NCBI GenBank assembly: GCA_013339765.2
Contig: JABSTR010001640.1
Location: forward strand, 62,001-126,000
DNA: 64,000 nt
Direction of reading: 5' to 3'
DNA from: Haemaphysalis longicornis
Lineage: Eukaryota > Arthropoda > Arachnida > Ixodida > Ixodidae
Position numbers and translations under genes: made by a program. Positions 62,339 to 64,000 of this stretch are shown one piece after another (position 1 is the stretch's first letter; each line of letters begins with the position of its first letter). The notes beneath the pieces were generated by a model. The model was not told the origin of the DNA. It saw only the letters and a list, made by a program, of their open reading frames with translations, and made no database searches.

Positions 62339-64000
62339 ATTCAGTTGTTAGTCAGTGCCCAAGCTGTGTCCATCTCTTTGTCCTGTCGATTCGCGCTGTT
62401 GCATTACTGCGACCTTTTCTTACCCCCGTATTCTGAATCCCTCCTCCACTCAAAGTGCTTCCTCCACTCCGTCGAGTGGAGGATAGGGCAACACCTCCAC
62501 TCGAGGTCTCCACGCGTTTCATAAACGTGGTGACGCCGACCCTCCGAGGAAATCCTTCGTTTGGAGGCACCCTCGAGATCGCACTTTTGGAGGAGCAGCG
62601 AAAGGCATCTGGGGCGAGGTTATTGCAAATTTTTTTATTCAAGACATGAAAGTACGCTTAAGAAGTATAACTTTTTAATGTTTTTATTTTTTGTTAAGTA
62701 ATTATACCGGTATTTTAAGAAATAATAGTTTCTATGGTTGAGAGGAGCACGAAAATAACATGAACCAGGTGGACACAACTAGAAATAACTGTTTTCTGGT
62801 CTGGCCACACTGCACACACACTTCGGTAGCAGACGATAAATCTGTTTTGTTTTGTGCACGCTGCTCCATGTCTTCACGTATCCCGTTGTGTCTCATGTTC
62901 TTTCTGATCATATCGATTACTATAAGTTTCAGGGCCCCCCCTCCGGATGACAGTCAAGATAACGATATGTCAGCGGAAGGGCTGGCGGTTTGCTTCCAAG
63001 CGTGATGAGCGCATATCATAGACCGGAATTGCCGACACAGTGAGCGCCTAATTATTTGTTCTTTTCGGTTCACGCCACTATCGGCAGCTCAAAGCCGACA
63101 TAATGTTCAAATTACAAAGTAGTGCATGTGTAATTTTACAGGCACCACGGTGAACCCGGTAGAAATGTCCCCCCTTCGACAGCACGCAAGCGCGAGGGTA
63201 GCAGGCGAGCACAAAGCGACGGGCACTTGGAGAGGGGCGGAGCCTCGCAGCGCAGGCGGCTCGAAGAAAAAATAAAAAAGAAACTGGGCTTTGGAGCAGA
63301 CGACACGCTCGCTCGCTTCCCTACGGCGATCGTCTGCTTCACACCTACTGTAAGCAGCTTACGGTAGCCGTGTCATAGGTTAGTCTGACACCTTCATTAC
63401 AGAGCGATGACTTTCGGTACATGACAGCGACAACCTTGTCATTGCGAGGATAAAGACAAGTCCGCACAGATATCTCGGAGCTCGCCCGCCGTCGCAGAAA
63501 ACATCACGACGCTTCGAATTACGAGTTCCAACCAACACCTGACGACGCGGCTTGTCGGCGGCGAAACGTTGACGAAGGCACCCATCACAACTTGAAATGT
63601 CCCGGCGCCATAACATCGCAGCGTAACCAGCAGCCGGAACGCAGGGAGCAGTGGGTGGCCTCGGTTGCTGGCGTTTGGCTCGGCAGCTCGGCGTTTGGCT
63701 CGGCAGCCACCTCGGCAGCTCCAGCAGTGACCGATTTGGTAAAGAGGCACCGCGACACGAATTCGCCCTTGCTGAAGTGCTCAAGCGTATTCAGCAAGTA
63801 CCTTATGCACTGACATGGCAAATTCACGGTGCAGAAATACCCTGAACCTTCATTATATGCCTCGTCAATGCGGGATACATGCTCCGGAAAAGAGGCGAGC
63901 GAGCACAGCCTTCTCGAACCGAGAGGAGCGTAGGCGGCCATCTTGAAAATAGTACTGGAGGGCTGCTTCAAGGTAGCACAGACGACACCTTGGAGTTGCT
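62339..64000. other. Window end without a recognised gene
   Basis: The block CCCCCGTATTCTGAATCCCTC near 62424 resembles one near 33005 (CCCCCGTTTTCTGAACCCCTC), hinting at another dispersed family. A direct repeat GGCGTTTGGCTCGGCAGC occurs at 63669 and 63689. The expected last RIPOR exon was not found. Confidence 0.4.
63585..63971 (-). CDS. Uncharacterised ORF, probably repeat-derived
   Basis: 128 codons from 63971 to 63585 reading MAAYAPLGSRRLCSLASFPE, then SRIDEAYNEGSGYFCTVNLP, then LEHFSKGEFVSRCLFTKSV. The first two thirds have a protein-like composition; the rest covers the GGCGTTTGGCTCGGCAGC direct repeat and looks non-coding. I do not recognise a domain. I suspect it belongs to a repeat widespread in tick genomes, which I cannot verify here. 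It could also be a real exon of a - strand gene beyond the window. Confidence 0.25.
   Translation of the reverse strand: MKQPSSTIFKMAAYAPLGSRRLCSLASFPEHVSRIDEAYNEGSGYFCTVNLPCQCIRYLLNTLEHFSKGEFVSRCLFTKSVTAGAAEVAAEPNAELPSQTPATEATHCSLRSGCWLRCDVMAPGHFKL

Overview
The window is nuclear DNA of a metazoan, most probably a hard tick (Ixodida, metastriate type). The reasons are one multi-exon gene with GT-AG introns, a tRNA-derived SINE resembling the tick family Ruka, and a dense layer of DNA transposons, foldback elements and LINE fragments of the kinds common in tick genomes. No prokaryotic gene organisation, CRISPR array or intact rRNA or tRNA gene is visible.

Positions 1-26056 hold no gene I can support. 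They contain simple repeats (a TG/AC/TA block at 2264-2805 and about 71 GA units at 8519-8660), a five-unit diverged tandem array (3930-4760), a Tigger/pogo derivative (4924-5812), several dispersed repeat families (called A, B and C here), a Ruka-like SINE split by a Penelope-like fragment (16096-17337), foldback elements and CpG-rich stretches that could hold an upstream promoter.

Positions 26068-61573 hold one gene on the + strand, built here from 19 coding exons: a RIPOR (formerly FAM65) family protein, a Rho-interacting regulator of cell polarity. The N-terminal PL48-type region (exons 1-8), a low-complexity middle (exons 9-13) and the helical C-terminal part (exons 14-19) are all recognisable. 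Reading phase is continuous through all but one junction: an exon of length 3n+1 seems to be missing between 52169 and 54791. The last exons (about 60 codons by comparison with vertebrate RIPOR) were not found and probably lie beyond the window. Three introns keep frame only if splicing uses a GT four bases downstream of a stronger-looking donor.

The introns are packed with mobile DNA. They hold a pogo/Tigger element with an uninterrupted 416-residue transposase (46456-48189), an internally deleted piggyBac element whose remnant ORF joins transposase N-terminus to C-terminal cysteine motif (49406-50319), several TTAA- or TA-flanked MITEs, and a long inverted-repeat element invaded in one arm by a solo LTR and in the other by a Ruka SINE (52282-54514). 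They also hold a 160-bp-arm palindrome joined directly to a 19-copy, 140-bp satellite (56371-59385), LINE 3' ends and a Helitron/PIF1 helicase remnant. From 61574 to 64000 there is a third family-B repeat and uncharacterised, probably repetitive sequence.
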